From the NCBI RefSeq assembly GCF_017352115.1, contig NZ_CP071448.1, forward strand, positions 2,379,001-2,443,000: a DNA stretch of 64,000 nucleotides, given 5' to 3'. Below are positions 53,545 through 62,675 of this stretch, piece after piece. The DNA comes from Flavobacterium endoglycinae (GTDB lineage Bacteria > Bacteroidota > Bacteroidia > Flavobacteriales > Flavobacteriaceae). The first letter of the stretch is position 1, and every line of letters begins with the position of its first letter. The notes under the pieces are model-generated. The model worked only from the letters and a program-made list of their open reading frames with translations, did not search any database and was not told where the DNA came from. A program made the translations under genes and the position numbers.

Positions 53545-54150
53545 ATGAAAAAATTAATTATTGCATGCTTCCTTATTTCAGGAGCTATGTTTGCTCAGGA
53601 CATGGATGTTGTTCAGGGAAAATTCGACTTTTTAAAAGATCAGAAAGAAGTTAACGTAGAATTTGATTATAGTAATTTTACTATGATGAAAGAAAACAAA
53701 TCTGAAGCTCAGTATATCCAAGAGCACAAAGCTGATTTAGACAAAAAAGCAAAAGGAAACGGAAACATCTGGGAGAAAAAATGGGCTGTAGCCAAAGATC
53801 AGATCTGGTCGCCTAAATTCTTAGAAATTGCCAACATCGTGTTGACTAAAGAGAAAAAAGATTTAAACTTTCAAGAAGGATTAAAAACACCTTACACTTT
53901 AATCGTAAAAGCAGTGTGGATTTATCCAGGATGGGATGCTGGAATCATGAAGCAGCCTGCAAAAGTAACTACCAACTTAAAATTTGTTGAAACTGCTAAT
54001 AAATCAAATGTATTATTAGAAATCACCAGCGAAGAAGCTCCAGGTGACCAATGGGGAAGCAATTTCAGCAACGAGTCAAGAATTGGTGAAGGTTTTGCTA
54101 AAACAGCAAAATCTATGGCAAAACTTATAGCGAAAAAAGCATATAAATAA
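53545..54150 (+). CDS. Secreted protein, unknown function
   Basis: A 201-residue protein with a typical signal peptide (MKKLIIACFLISGAMFAQ, cleavage after residue 18). The mature part is lysine-rich with conserved-looking tryptophans (IWEKKW, VWIYPGWDAGIMKQPAKV) and a C-terminal KTAKSMAKLIAKKAYK. I recall similar proteins in Flavobacteriia but no function. It is the first intact gene after the YD island and, before the island arrived, was probably the next gene after the symporter. Its terminator is shared with the halogenase-like gene on the opposite strand. Confidence 0.75.
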   Translation: MKKLIIACFLISGAMFAQDMDVVQGKFDFLKDQKEVNVEFDYSNFTMMKENKSEAQYIQEHKADLDKKAKGNGNIWEKKWAVAKDQIWSPKFLEIANIVLTKEKKDLNFQEGLKTPYTLIVKAVWIYPGWDAGIMKQPAKVTTNLKFVETANKSNVLLEITSEEAPGDQWGSNFSNESRIGEGFAKTAKSMAKLIAKKAYK

Positions 54151-54160
54151 GATCATAAAA

Positions 54161-54189
54161 AAAGCCCTGATTATTCAGGGCTTTGTTCT
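54161..54189. terminator. Two-way terminator
   Basis: AAAGCCCTGA / TCAGGGCTTT (54161-54170, 54175-54184), loop TTAT. It contains the stop codon of the minus-strand gene. Confidence 0.9.
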
Positions 54190-55421
54190 TTTTGCATATT
54201 CAATAAATACGCCATATTTTTTATCACGTGATCGTGTTTCTTTACAAACGGATTTTCTTCATTCCAAACATACCCTGCTAATACTGAACATATTTTTTCT
54301 TTCACATCTGGATTTTCCGGCTGATGGAAAAACAACGTCTGCAGATTTCCTGTATACCATTCTTGCACATACGTTGTGAAAACCCCAATACCACGTTTCA
54401 TATATTGCGTAAACTCCACTTCCCAGTCAACAGGAATTCCTTGTGATTCTTTTAAGTAAAGCTTCGCTGCTAACATTCCTGATTCGGTTGCAAAAGCTAC
54501 TCCCGATGAAAAAACTGGATCTAAGAATTCAGAACTATTTCCAGTTAAAGCAAAACCATCGCCGTACATTCTTTTTACCGCTCTTGAATAGTTTTCTAAT
54601 TTTACCGGTTCGAATAGAAATTCAGTTCCTTTAAACCTTTTAATATAATAATCCGATTTCTGAATGGCATTTCGCAAAGCTTCTGCATTGTCTTTATTTT
54701 CAGAAAGCGAATTAATAAAATCAGTTGGCCCTACCACTCCTAAACTCGTATTTCCGTTTGAGAAAGGAATTACCCAAAGCCAAACTTCTGTTTCTAAAAT
54801 ATCAAATGAAATCTGAGTTCCTTCCTCGCCTTCTTCTCTATTAATATCTTTAACATGCGTAAAAATAGACGAATGCGGATCTAGTTTTGATGGCGTATCC
54901 AAATCTAAAAGTCTTGGCAGAACACGGCCGTAACCACTTGAATCTACAATAAAATTAGCGTGGATTTCTTTTAAATTGCCATCTTTATCTTTTACAATTG
55001 TTCTCGATTTTTTACCTTCAAAAGAAACTTCTAAAACTTCTGTTTCAAATTCTAAATCAATTCCTTTACGTACAATTTCCTCGGCCATTGTGTTATCAAA
55101 ATCAGCACGAGGCACCTGCCAGGTCCAATCCCAGCCTTCACCAAATTTTTTACTGAAATCAAAAACACATATCTCCTCACCTCTTATAAAGCGGGCTCCT
55201 AATTTTTTTTCGAAGTTCATTGCATTAAGTGCATCATAAAGCTCTGCTTCTGCAAAATGATCCATTACTCGCGGAATTAAACTTTCACCGACTACCAGTC
55301 TTGGAAACTTTGTTTTTTCAACAACTTTAACCTTTACATTGTTTTTATGAAGATATGATGCAGACACACATCCGGATGGTCCGGCGCCGATGACTAAAAC
55401 ATCTACAAACTCCTTTGTCAT
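54171..55421 (-). CDS. Flavin-dependent halogenase/monooxygenase of the flexirubin cluster
   Basis: A 416-residue FAD-dependent enzyme. The FAD-binding GAGPSG lies at 12-17 and GESLIP at 45-50. Two motifs point to halogenation rather than plain hydroxylation: WLWVIP at 214-219 fits WxWxIP, and FLDPVFSSG (about residue 297) fits the FxxPxxSxG motif of flavin-dependent halogenases; a lysine in FEKKLGARF (72-73) could be the catalytic lysine of phenol-type enzymes. Some flexirubins are chlorinated on the aromatic ring, so ring chlorination of the coumarate-derived end is the likely role. An aryl hydroxylase remains possible. Divergent from the tyrosine ammonia-lyase gene. Confidence 0.82.
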   Translation of the reverse strand: MTKEFVDVLVIGAGPSGCVSASYLHKNNVKVKVVEKTKFPRLVVGESLIPRVMDHFAEAELYDALNAMNFEKKLGARFIRGEEICVFDFSKKFGEGWDWTWQVPRADFDNTMAEEIVRKGIDLEFETEVLEVSFEGKKSRTIVKDKDGNLKEIHANFIVDSSGYGRVLPRLLDLDTPSKLDPHSSIFTHVKDINREEGEEGTQISFDILETEVWLWVIPFSNGNTSLGVVGPTDFINSLSENKDNAEALRNAIQKSDYYIKRFKGTEFLFEPVKLENYSRAVKRMYGDGFALTGNSSEFLDPVFSSGVAFATESGMLAAKLYLKESQGIPVDWEVEFTQYMKRGIGVFTTYVQEWYTGNLQTLFFHQPENPDVKEKICSVLAGYVWNEENPFVKKHDHVIKNMAYLLNMQKEQSPE

Positions 55422-55447
55422 AATAAAAATATTATCAATTATTAACC

Positions 55448-55455
55448 TACATTTG
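55448..55455 (+). promoter_or_regulatory. -7 element before TAL gene
   Basis: TACATTTG fits TAnnTTTG, 68 bases before the ATG; TTG box not found. Confidence 0.45.
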
Positions 55456-55522
55456 CCATCATCAAAATAACTACATTTATTTTGATAAATAAAATTAAAT
55501 TAGCACAATCAAAAACGATTTA

Positions 55523-57043
55523 ATGAATACAATTAACGAATATTTAAGTTTAAGCGAATTTGAATCCATAATCTTTGGAAATCAAAAAGTTACAATTAGC
55601 GATTTAGTTTTAAACCGCGTAAATGAAAGTTTTAATTTCTTAAAAGAATTCTCTGGAAACAAGGTAATCTACGGTGTAAATACTGGTTTTGGCCCAATGG
55701 CACAATACCGAATTAAAGAGTCAGATCAGATTCAACTTCAATATAATTTAATCAGAAGCCATTCATCTGGAACAGGAAAACCATTAAACTCAGTTTGTGC
55801 AAAAGCAGCAATTTTGGCTCGTTTAAATACACTTTCATTAGGAAACTCTGGAGTTCATCCTTCCGTAATTCACTTAATGGCAGAGTTAATCAACAGAGAT
55901 ATCACACCGCTTATTTTCGAACATGGTGGTGTAGGTGCGAGCGGTGACCTAGTACAGCTCTCGCATTTGGCCTTAGTATTGATAGGAGAAGGCGAAGTTT
56001 TCTACAAAGGAGACCGAAGACCAACTGCTGAAGTTTTTGAAATTGAAGGCTTAAAACCTATTCAGGTAGAAATTAGAGAAGGTCTGGCGTTAATCAACGG
56101 AACTTCTGTAATGACCGGAATTGGCGTTGTAAATATTCATCTTGCTAAAAAATTATTAGACTGGTCATTAAAATCATCTTGTGCTATCAACGAATTGGTT
56201 CAAGCTTATGATGATCATTTCTCTGAAGAATTAAACCAAACAAAACGTCATAAAGGACAGCAGGAAGTGGCAGCTCAAATGAGAAAAAACCTTTCTGATA
56301 GTACTTTAATCCGTAAAAGAGAAGACCATTTATATTCTGGTGAAAATACCGAGGAAATCTTCAAAGAAAAAGTTCAGGAATATTATTCATTAAGATGTGT
56401 GCCACAAATTCTTGGACCCGTTTTAGAAACTATAAATAACGTAGCTTCTATTCTGGAAGACGAATTTAACTCGGCAAACGATAACCCAATTATAGACGTA
56501 AAAAACAAACACGTTTATCACGGAGGAAATTTCCACGGAGATTATATTTCTCTTGAAATGGATAAACTAAAAATTGTTATTACCAAATTAACAATGCTGG
56601 CAGAACGCCAATTGAATTATTTATTGAACTCCAAAATCAACGAATTACTGCCTCCATTTGTAAACTTAGGAACATTAGGTTTCAATTTTGGAATGCAGGG
56701 TGTTCAATTCACTGCTACTTCTACAACAGCAGAAAGCCAAATGCTGTCTAACCCAATGTATGTTCACAGTATCCCGAACAACAACGACAATCAAGATATT
56801 GTAAGTATGGGAACCAACTCGGCTGTTATTACCTCAAAAGTAATCGAAAACGCTTTTGAAGTTTTGGCAATCGAAATGATTACTATCGTTCAGGCAATCG
56901 ATTATTTAGGACAAAAAGATAAAATTTCATCTGTTTCTAAAAAATGGTACGACGAAATTAGAAACATCATTCCAACATTTAAGGAAGATCAGGTAATGTA
57001 TCCTTTTGTTCAAAAAGTTAAAGATCATTTGATCAACAATTAA
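55523..57043 (+). CDS. Tyrosine ammonia-lyase
   Basis: Converts L-tyrosine to 4-coumarate and ammonia, giving the aromatic starter of the flexirubin polyene. The 506-residue enzyme belongs to the HAL/PAL/TAL family with the self-made MIO cofactor from A139-S140-G141 in GGVGASGDL. Other landmarks: VIYGVNTGFGPMA, the substrate-selectivity loop RSHSSGTG, and FNSANDNPI. From memory the sequence is almost identical, with the same length, to the F. johnsoniae enzyme shown to prefer tyrosine, which favours TAL over histidine ammonia-lyase; the pigment context agrees, and no hut genes are near. Confidence 0.92.
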   Translation: MNTINEYLSLSEFESIIFGNQKVTISDLVLNRVNESFNFLKEFSGNKVIYGVNTGFGPMAQYRIKESDQIQLQYNLIRSHSSGTGKPLNSVCAKAAILARLNTLSLGNSGVHPSVIHLMAELINRDITPLIFEHGGVGASGDLVQLSHLALVLIGEGEVFYKGDRRPTAEVFEIEGLKPIQVEIREGLALINGTSVMTGIGVVNIHLAKKLLDWSLKSSCAINELVQAYDDHFSEELNQTKRHKGQQEVAAQMRKNLSDSTLIRKREDHLYSGENTEEIFKEKVQEYYSLRCVPQILGPVLETINNVASILEDEFNSANDNPIIDVKNKHVYHGGNFHGDYISLEMDKLKIVITKLTMLAERQLNYLLNSKINELLPPFVNLGTLGFNFGMQGVQFTATSTTAESQMLSNPMYVHSIPNNNDNQDIVSMGTNSAVITSKVIENAFEVLAIEMITIVQAIDYLGQKDKISSVSKKWYDEIRNIIPTFKEDQVMYPFVQKVKDHLINN

Positions 57044-57131
57044 GATTTCACATAGAAACACCGTTTTCTATCGATTAAAATATGCCCCAAAGAGTTTTAG
57101 CTTTAATCATTAAATATTGAATTTTAAGATC

Positions 57132-58358
57132 ATGAAAAAGACACTTATTTTTTTGCTTCTGGCAAGTATTCAATTAGTGAATAGTCAAGAACTGGCATTA
57201 GTTAAAAAAAACTCCAAAATTGGATATATTTCCAAAGACGGAACTTTTAAAATCGAACCTCAATACAAATCAGCCAAAAGTTTTTCTGAAGGTTTAGCAG
57301 CTGTAGAAAATGGTGGAAAATGGGGATTTATAGACCCTAAAGGAAACTGGATAATTCCGGCAGAGTTTAACAATGCCAAAGATTTTAACAGCGGAATCGC
57401 AATTGTGCAAAAAGATAAGGACTGGGTGTATATTAATACCAAAGGAGAAATCCAGAAAGCACCTGCTTCTGAAAAATTATTTGATTTTAATGATGGTGTA
57501 GCCTTTATAAAACAAGGAAATAAAATTGGTTTAATCAATTCTAAAATGACTGTTGTTTTAGAGCCAAAATACGATCAGATCAAACCTTTTGAAAACGGTT
57601 ATGCAAGAGTTGAACTAAACAAAAACTGGGGAATTATAAATACAGCCGGAAAGGAATTAGTAGAACCTGTTTATGCCGAAATTGGAAACTATTTTAAAGG
57701 AACAACCTGGGCGCGAAAAGACAAAACTTTCGGACTTGTAAGCGACGGGAAATTTATTCCGGTTGATGGAGCAGAAAAAATCTGGGATTTTGAAACTCAA
57801 GATTTAACTTATGCTAAAAAGAACGGTAAAATAGGATACATTGATTTAAAAGGCAATTGGGCTATTCTTCCTATTTATGATAAAGGAAAAGCCTTCTCCA
57901 AAAATCTAGCTCCGGTTTTAGTGGGAAAAAAATGGGGATACATCAATCTAAAAGGCGATTTCGTAATTGAACCTACTTACAGCGATGCAGAAGTTTTTAG
58001 TACAAATGGAATAGCTCCTGTAAAAGAAAACAACTGGGGATTCATCAATGAATCAGGAAAATTGATCATTCCAACCCAATACGGCATTACTACAAATGCC
58101 ATTATTGCTATGTTTGTACAGCAAGACAAAGGATTTATTGATGGTGTGGCAAGAGTAAAAAACGAAGGAAAATGGGGATTTCTTAAACCTGACGGAACGG
58201 TATTAGGAAACCAATGGTTTGAAAATGCCGAATTATTTTCGAAATCAGAAAGAAACTATAGAAATGATGCTCCTGCCGAAAAACCAAAACAAGAAGCCAA
58301 GGCTGAAACAAAAGCAGTAAAGACGACTACCAAAACAGTAACAAAGAAAAAGAAATAA
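57132..58358 (+). CDS. Exported WG-repeat protein
   Basis: With the start at 57132 (MKKTLIFLLLASIQLVNSQ, signal peptide) the protein has 408 residues and consists of about nine WG repeats, units of ~35-45 residues such as GKWGFIDPKGNWIIPAEF, KKWGYINLKGDFVIEPTY and NNWGFINESGKLIIPTQY. The C-terminus (about 378-408) is a lysine/alanine/threonine tail (AETKAVKTTTKTVTKKKK). WG-repeat proteins are beta-rich scaffolds, probably periplasmic or on the surface, without known catalysis. It starts 88 bases after the lyase gene and ends nine bases before the ketoreductase gene, so it is cotranscribed with pigment genes although its role there is unclear. Confidence 0.88.
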   Translation: MKKTLIFLLLASIQLVNSQELALVKKNSKIGYISKDGTFKIEPQYKSAKSFSEGLAAVENGGKWGFIDPKGNWIIPAEFNNAKDFNSGIAIVQKDKDWVYINTKGEIQKAPASEKLFDFNDGVAFIKQGNKIGLINSKMTVVLEPKYDQIKPFENGYARVELNKNWGIINTAGKELVEPVYAEIGNYFKGTTWARKDKTFGLVSDGKFIPVDGAEKIWDFETQDLTYAKKNGKIGYIDLKGNWAILPIYDKGKAFSKNLAPVLVGKKWGYINLKGDFVIEPTYSDAEVFSTNGIAPVKENNWGFINESGKLIIPTQYGITTNAIIAMFVQQDKGFIDGVARVKNEGKWGFLKPDGTVLGNQWFENAELFSKSERNYRNDAPAEKPKQEAKAETKAVKTTTKTVTKKKK

Positions 58359-58367
58359 GCTTATATA

Positions 58368-59099
58368 ATGAAATGTGTATTAGTAACAGGCGGATCAAGA
58401 GGAATTGGAAGCGCTATTTGTAAAAAACTAGCCGTTGAGTCTGATTATCATATTCTAATTAATTATCATTCCAACAAAACTGCTGCCGAAGAAACACTTC
58501 AGGAAATACAAAAATTAGGAGCAACCGGAGAAATTTTAGGCTTTGATGTCGCTAGTTTCGAAGATGTTCAAAACACCTTAACACAATGGCAGGAAGCAAA
58601 TCCAGAAGCCATTGTCGAAGCGATTGTAAACAATGCCGGAATTACTAAAGATGGTCTTTTTATGTGGATGACACCAGAAGACTGGAACGGTGTATTGAAT
58701 ACCAGCTTAAACGGATTTTTTAATGTAACGCAGTTTTTTATTCAAAAAATGCTTCGCAATAAATATGGCCGAATCGTTAATATGGTTTCCGTTTCGGGAG
58801 TGAAAGGAACTGCCGGACAAACCAATTATTCGGCTGCAAAAGGAGCTATCGTGGCAGCTACAAAAGCGTTGGCACAAGAAGTTGCAAAACGCAATATTAC
58901 AGTAAATGCCGTTGCACCAGGATTTATTAGAACTGATATGACAAGCGATCTGGACGAGAAAGAATTATTAAAACTAATTCCTGTAAATCGTTTTGGTGAA
59001 GCAGAAGAAGTTGCTGATTTGGTAAGCTTTTTGATTTCAAAAAAATCGAGTTATATTACCGGTGAAATTATCAACATAAACGGAGGAATATATTCTTAA
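58368..59099 (+). CDS. 3-oxoacyl-ACP reductase (pigment pathway)
   Basis: NADPH-dependent reductase for the beta-keto group during polyene chain growth. The 243-residue short-chain dehydrogenase has the cofactor loop TGGSRGIGSAI (7-17), NNAGITKDG, the catalytic serine in VSVSGVKG and the YSAAKGA motif (Y and K), ending with the FabG-like ITGEIININGGIY. It lies nine bases after the WG gene and 18 before the ketosynthase. Similar to FabG, but its place among pigment genes and the unusual MWMTPEDW segment point to the aryl-polyene pathway. Confidence 0.92.
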   Translation: MKCVLVTGGSRGIGSAICKKLAVESDYHILINYHSNKTAAEETLQEIQKLGATGEILGFDVASFEDVQNTLTQWQEANPEAIVEAIVNNAGITKDGLFMWMTPEDWNGVLNTSLNGFFNVTQFFIQKMLRNKYGRIVNMVSVSGVKGTAGQTNYSAAKGAIVAATKALAQEVAKRNITVNAVAPGFIRTDMTSDLDEKELLKLIPVNRFGEAEEVADLVSFLISKKSSYITGEIININGGIYS

Positions 59100-59117
59100 A
59101 AATTACTTTGAAAGACC

Positions 59118-60353
59118 ATGAATAGAAGAGTTGTAATTACTGGAATGGGAATTTATTCTTGTATCGGAACTTCTTTAGACGAAGTAAAAGATTCCTTATA
59201 TCAAGGAAAATCCGGTATTCAGTTTGATCCTGAACGAAAAGAATTTGGCTTTCAGTCGGCTTTGACTGGAATAGTGCCAAAAACAGATCTAAAAAATTTA
59301 CTAACCCGCAGACAACGTATGAGCATTGGTGAAGAAACCGAATATGCATATATGGCGACTGTTGAAGCATTGAAAAATGCCAATATCGACGATGCTTTTT
59401 TTGACAATCGCGAAGTAGGTATCATGTATGGAAACGACAGTGTTTCTAAAGCCATTATTGATGCGACCGATATTATCCGCGAAAAAAAAGATACTGCTTT
59501 AATAGGTTCTGGAGCGATTTTCAAATCCATGAACTCCACTGTTACCATGAATCTTTCAACAATATTTAAACTTCGTGGTATTAATTTAACCGTAAGTGCA
59601 GCCTGTGCGAGCGGTTCTCATTCTATAGGATTAGCTTATTTTTTAATTAAAAGCGGTTTTCAGGACATTATAATTACAGGAGGTGCTCAAGAAATTAACA
59701 AATATGCCATGAGTAGTTTTGATGGTTTAGGTGTTTTTTCTAACCGAGAAGGCGATCCTGAAAAAGCTTCAAGACCTTTTGACAGCGGCCGTGATGGACT
59801 AATTCCGAGTGGCGGTGGTGCTACTTTAATTCTGGAAAGTTACGAATCAGCAATTGCAAGAGGTGCCAATATAATTGCCGAAGTTTCAGGCTACGGATTC
59901 TCTTCAAACGGCGGGCATATTTCAACGCCAAACGTCGAAGGTCCAGCTACAGCCATGAAACGTGCACTTGAAGATGCACGATTAAACGCTTCAGATATTG
60001 AGTACATAAATGCACACGCAACTTCAACTCCTGTTGGTGATGCCAATGAGGCAAAAGCGATTTTTGAAGTTTTTGGCGAAAAAAATCCTTACATAAGTTC
60101 AACAAAATCTATGACAGGTCATGAATGCTGGATGGCCGGCGCAAGTGAAATTATTTACTCTATCATCATGATGCAGAACGATTTCATTGCTCCCAACATC
60201 AATTTAGAAAATCCAGATGAAGATGCTTCAAAATTAAATTTAGTTAAAACTACGTTAAACAAAAAATTTGACATATTTTTGTCCAATTCTTTCGGTTTCG
60301 GAGGAACCAACTCTGCGTTGGTGGTTAAAAAGTTTAAATTGAACGATGAATAA
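59118..60353 (+). CDS. Beta-ketoacyl-ACP synthase (polyene elongation)
   Basis: Condensing enzyme that extends the coumarate-primed chain by malonyl units. The 411-residue thiolase-fold protein has the complete C-H-H set: C163 in TVSAACASGSH, H300 in NAHATSTPVGD and H335 in TKSMTGHECWMAG. It resembles FabB/FabF but the segment around the last histidine (HECWMAGASE) differs from the primary KAS II of this window (HLLGAAGAIE), as in aryl-polyene ketosynthases. It overlaps the next gene (ACP) by eight bases, so the two are translationally coupled. Confidence 0.92.
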   Translation: MNRRVVITGMGIYSCIGTSLDEVKDSLYQGKSGIQFDPERKEFGFQSALTGIVPKTDLKNLLTRRQRMSIGEETEYAYMATVEALKNANIDDAFFDNREVGIMYGNDSVSKAIIDATDIIREKKDTALIGSGAIFKSMNSTVTMNLSTIFKLRGINLTVSAACASGSHSIGLAYFLIKSGFQDIIITGGAQEINKYAMSSFDGLGVFSNREGDPEKASRPFDSGRDGLIPSGGGATLILESYESAIARGANIIAEVSGYGFSSNGGHISTPNVEGPATAMKRALEDARLNASDIEYINAHATSTPVGDANEAKAIFEVFGEKNPYISSTKSMTGHECWMAGASEIIYSIIMMQNDFIAPNINLENPDEDASKLNLVKTTLNKKFDIFLSNSFGFGGTNSALVVKKFKLNDE

Positions 60354-60600
60354 AGAAGATATTATAGCAAAAATTAATGGTTTTTTAGTTGATGAATTTG
60401 AAGTAGACAATGACGACATTGAACCAAATGCTAATTTAAAAGATACACTTGGGTTAGATAGTTTGGATTATGTTGACTTGGTAGTTTCAATTGAAGCAAA
60501 CTTTGGTGTAAAATTAGTTGAAGCAGATTTTGTTGGAATTTCTGATTTTCAAAGCTTTTATGATCTTATCGAAGCCAAATTAAAAGCCAAATCAGCTTAA
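60346..60600 (+). CDS. Acyl carrier protein (pigment pathway)
   Basis: Carrier of the growing polyene chain. The 84 residues contain the pantetheine site LGLDSLDYVDL (S39) and the helix VVSIEANFGVKL, but little else matches the primary AcpP at 4,740. The start lies inside the end of the ketosynthase gene and its stop shares one base with the next start (TAATG), so ketosynthase, ACP and acyltransferase are made in step. A dedicated ACP is usual in aryl-polyene and flexirubin clusters. Confidence 0.94.
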   Translation: MNKEDIIAKINGFLVDEFEVDNDDIEPNANLKDTLGLDSLDYVDLVVSIEANFGVKLVEADFVGISDFQSFYDLIEAKLKAKSA

Positions 60601-61481
60601 TGAGTCAATGGGATGGCAAATCAAAAGGAACTGTTTTAGGATATAAGATATTTGTTTTTTTAATTAAAAAAGCAGGTGTCAAATCGGCCTATGTTCTGCT
60701 TTATTTTGTCGCTTCTTATTATTTTTTATTTTTAAGAAAAAGCAATCGTGCTATTTTTTATTACTTTAAAGAAAGACTCCAATACTCCTATTTTAAATCT
60801 AAAAAAATGGTTTTCAAAAGTTATTTTACTTTTGGACAAACCATTATCGATAAAATTTCGATTTCGGCCGGGATGCGAAACAAATTTACTTACGAATTTG
60901 ACGGAATCGAAACCTTGAAAAAACTTCTTGCTGAAAAAAAAGGTGGTGTTTTAATCAGTGCCCATGTTGGAAATTTTGAAATTGCTGAACATTTTTTCGG
61001 AGAAATCGACCTTGATTTCCAAATCAATTTGGTTACCACAGACCTTGAACATTCGGCCATTAAAAATTATCTAGAATCTATTACCCAGAAACCCACTGTT
61101 AAGTTCATTATTATCAAAGAAGATTTATCTCATATTTTTGAAATAAATGCCGCTTTGGCCAATAATGAATTAATTTGTTTTACCGGCGATCGCTATTTTG
61201 AAGGCACAAAATCACTTTCTGAAAACATTTTAGACAAAGAAGCAAACTTTCCAGCAGGACCATTTTTAATTGCCTCAAGATTAAAAGTCCCAGTAGTATT
61301 TGTTTATGTAATGAAAGAGCCCAACCTGCATTATCACTTATATGCAAGAGAAGCCGAAGTAAAACACCGTGACGAAAAAGCGCTTTTGAAAGAATATGTA
61401 AAAAGCGTTGAAAGCATCTTGAATCGTTATCCGTTGCAATGGTTTAATTATTTTGATTTTTGGAACGATATAAAATCTTAA
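60600..61481 (+). CDS. Lysophospholipid/lipid A-type acyltransferase
   Basis: A 293-residue acyltransferase of the LpxL-like superfamily. The catalytic H-x4-E motif is HVGNFE (H122, E127), preceded by a hydrophobic N-terminal segment (about 27-45) for membrane attachment. In flexirubin and xanthomonadin clusters such a gene is the candidate for ester formation with the finished polyene acyl-ACP; here the acceptor could be the dialkylresorcinol made by DarA/DarB. That acceptor is an inference. Lipid A acylation is a less likely alternative given the pigment operon and one-base overlap with the ACP gene. Confidence 0.87.
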   Translation: MSQWDGKSKGTVLGYKIFVFLIKKAGVKSAYVLLYFVASYYFLFLRKSNRAIFYYFKERLQYSYFKSKKMVFKSYFTFGQTIIDKISISAGMRNKFTYEFDGIETLKKLLAEKKGGVLISAHVGNFEIAEHFFGEIDLDFQINLVTTDLEHSAIKNYLESITQKPTVKFIIIKEDLSHIFEINAALANNELICFTGDRYFEGTKSLSENILDKEANFPAGPFLIASRLKVPVVFVYVMKEPNLHYHLYAREAEVKHRDEKALLKEYVKSVESILNRYPLQWFNYFDFWNDIKS

Positions 61482-61489
61482 TTTTTTTT

Positions 61490-61674
61490 GCCACGACCCG
61501 AGCGATAGCGAACTGGCGAAGCAATTCACGAATTTTCATTAATTATTTGGAGTAGAATCTTTATTTCAAATTACACTAATTTTTATTAATTCATTTTTCG
61601 TGAAATTATTGCTATTTATAATTTAGGAAAATCATTAATAACAGCAGTATTTAAACAATTCGTGAATTCGTGGC
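61490..61674. repeat. Inverted-repeat element, copy 3
   Basis: Right terminus AATTCGTGAATTCGTGGC (61657-61674) is perfect; the left terminus GCCACG...AATTCACGAATT is split by a 27-bp insertion (61496-61522, starting ACCCGAGCGATAGCG). Termini match the elements at 17176 and 26137. Fills most of the gap before darA. Confidence 0.65.
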
Positions 61675-61725
61675 TAATAAAAAACCATTGGTCGTAATAT
61701 GAAAATTCGTTTAAATAAATTTACT

Positions 61726-61733
61726 TACTTTTG
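61726..61733 (+). promoter_or_regulatory. -7 element of darAB
   Basis: TACTTTTG fits TAnnTTTG and lies 26 bases before the ATG at 61759. Its position rules out translation from the earlier ATG at 61699. Confidence 0.6.
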
Positions 61734-61758
61734 CGAACCACCAAAGCCAAAAAACCTA

Positions 61759-62661
61759 ATGAAAAATGTTCTCGTAATTTATTATTCTCAGTCAGGACAG
61801 TTAGAAACCATTGCACAAAACATCGCAAAACCATTTCTAAATTCTGAGAATGTAAAAGTAACATTTCACGAAATCCAATTGGAAAAACCTTTCCCGTTTC
61901 CGTGGAATAAGGATTCGTTTTTTGATGCCTTCCCGGAATCCTTTTTACAAATTCCAACAGCATTAAAACCTGTTCCTCAAGAAATTTTAAATACCAAATT
62001 CGATCTGATTTTATTTCATTATCAGGTATGGTATTTATCGCCTTCTATTCCTATTAACTCCTTTCTGAAAAGTGAAGAAGGAAAACAATTACTGAATAAT
62101 ACGCCAGTGGTTACCATAAGCGGCTCCAGAAATATGTGGATAATGGCGCAGGAAAAAATAAAAACGCTCCTTAAAGAAGCCAACGCACAATTGGTAGGAA
62201 ATGTTGCTTTTGTAGATCGTGTTGGAAACCTTATTAGTGTTATTACAATTGTAGAGTGGATGTTCTCTGGAGTGAAGAAAAAATATCTGGGTATTTTTCC
62301 GCTTCCTGGAGTTTCAGAGAAAGACATTCAAGAATCACCAAAATTTGGCGAAGTAATACTTTCAGAATTTGATCAGAATAATTTAAATCATTTACAGCCA
62401 AAATTGGTCGCAATTGACGCTGTTAAGATCAGCCCTTATTTAGTGACTGTTGACAAAACTGCTAATAAAATTTTCAATAAATGGTCAAACATCATTTATA
62501 AAAATCAAAAAAAACGAAAAACGCTTCTAAAAGTATTTAATGTTTATTTATTCCTTGCAATTTGGTTAATATCGCCAATAGTGTATATATTGCACCTTAT
62601 TTCTTACCCCTTTAAGTTAAAAACCATAAAAAAAGAAACTCAATATTATCAAGGAGTTTAG
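61759..62661 (+). CDS. darA: Dialkylresorcinol-forming enzyme DarA
   Basis: Partner of DarB in dialkylresorcinol synthesis; DarA-type proteins are flavodoxin-like and are thought to aromatise the cyclohexanedione made by DarB. With the start at 61759 (MKNVLVIYYSQSGQLET) the protein has 300 residues, with the FMN-binding loop YYSQSGQLE at 8-16 and a hydrophobic C-terminal segment (LLKVFNVYLFLAIWLISPI, about 255-285) that probably anchors it to the membrane. darB follows after 14 bases. The family call is from recognition of the flavobacterial annotation; the reaction is from work on Dar proteins in other bacteria. Confidence 0.87.
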   Translation: MKNVLVIYYSQSGQLETIAQNIAKPFLNSENVKVTFHEIQLEKPFPFPWNKDSFFDAFPESFLQIPTALKPVPQEILNTKFDLILFHYQVWYLSPSIPINSFLKSEEGKQLLNNTPVVTISGSRNMWIMAQEKIKTLLKEANAQLVGNVAFVDRVGNLISVITIVEWMFSGVKKKYLGIFPLPGVSEKDIQESPKFGEVILSEFDQNNLNHLQPKLVAIDAVKISPYLVTVDKTANKIFNKWSNIIYKNQKKRKTLLKVFNVYLFLAIWLISPIVYILHLISYPFKLKTIKKETQYYQGV

Positions 62662-62675
62662 AAGACGATTAGATT

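Noticed and set aside
59137..59548. Long antisense frames inside the pigment ketosynthase gene (and similar ones inside pyk, susC, galT and others)
   Set aside because: They mirror well-conserved genes on the other strand, have no promoter or leader and no recognisable protein features.
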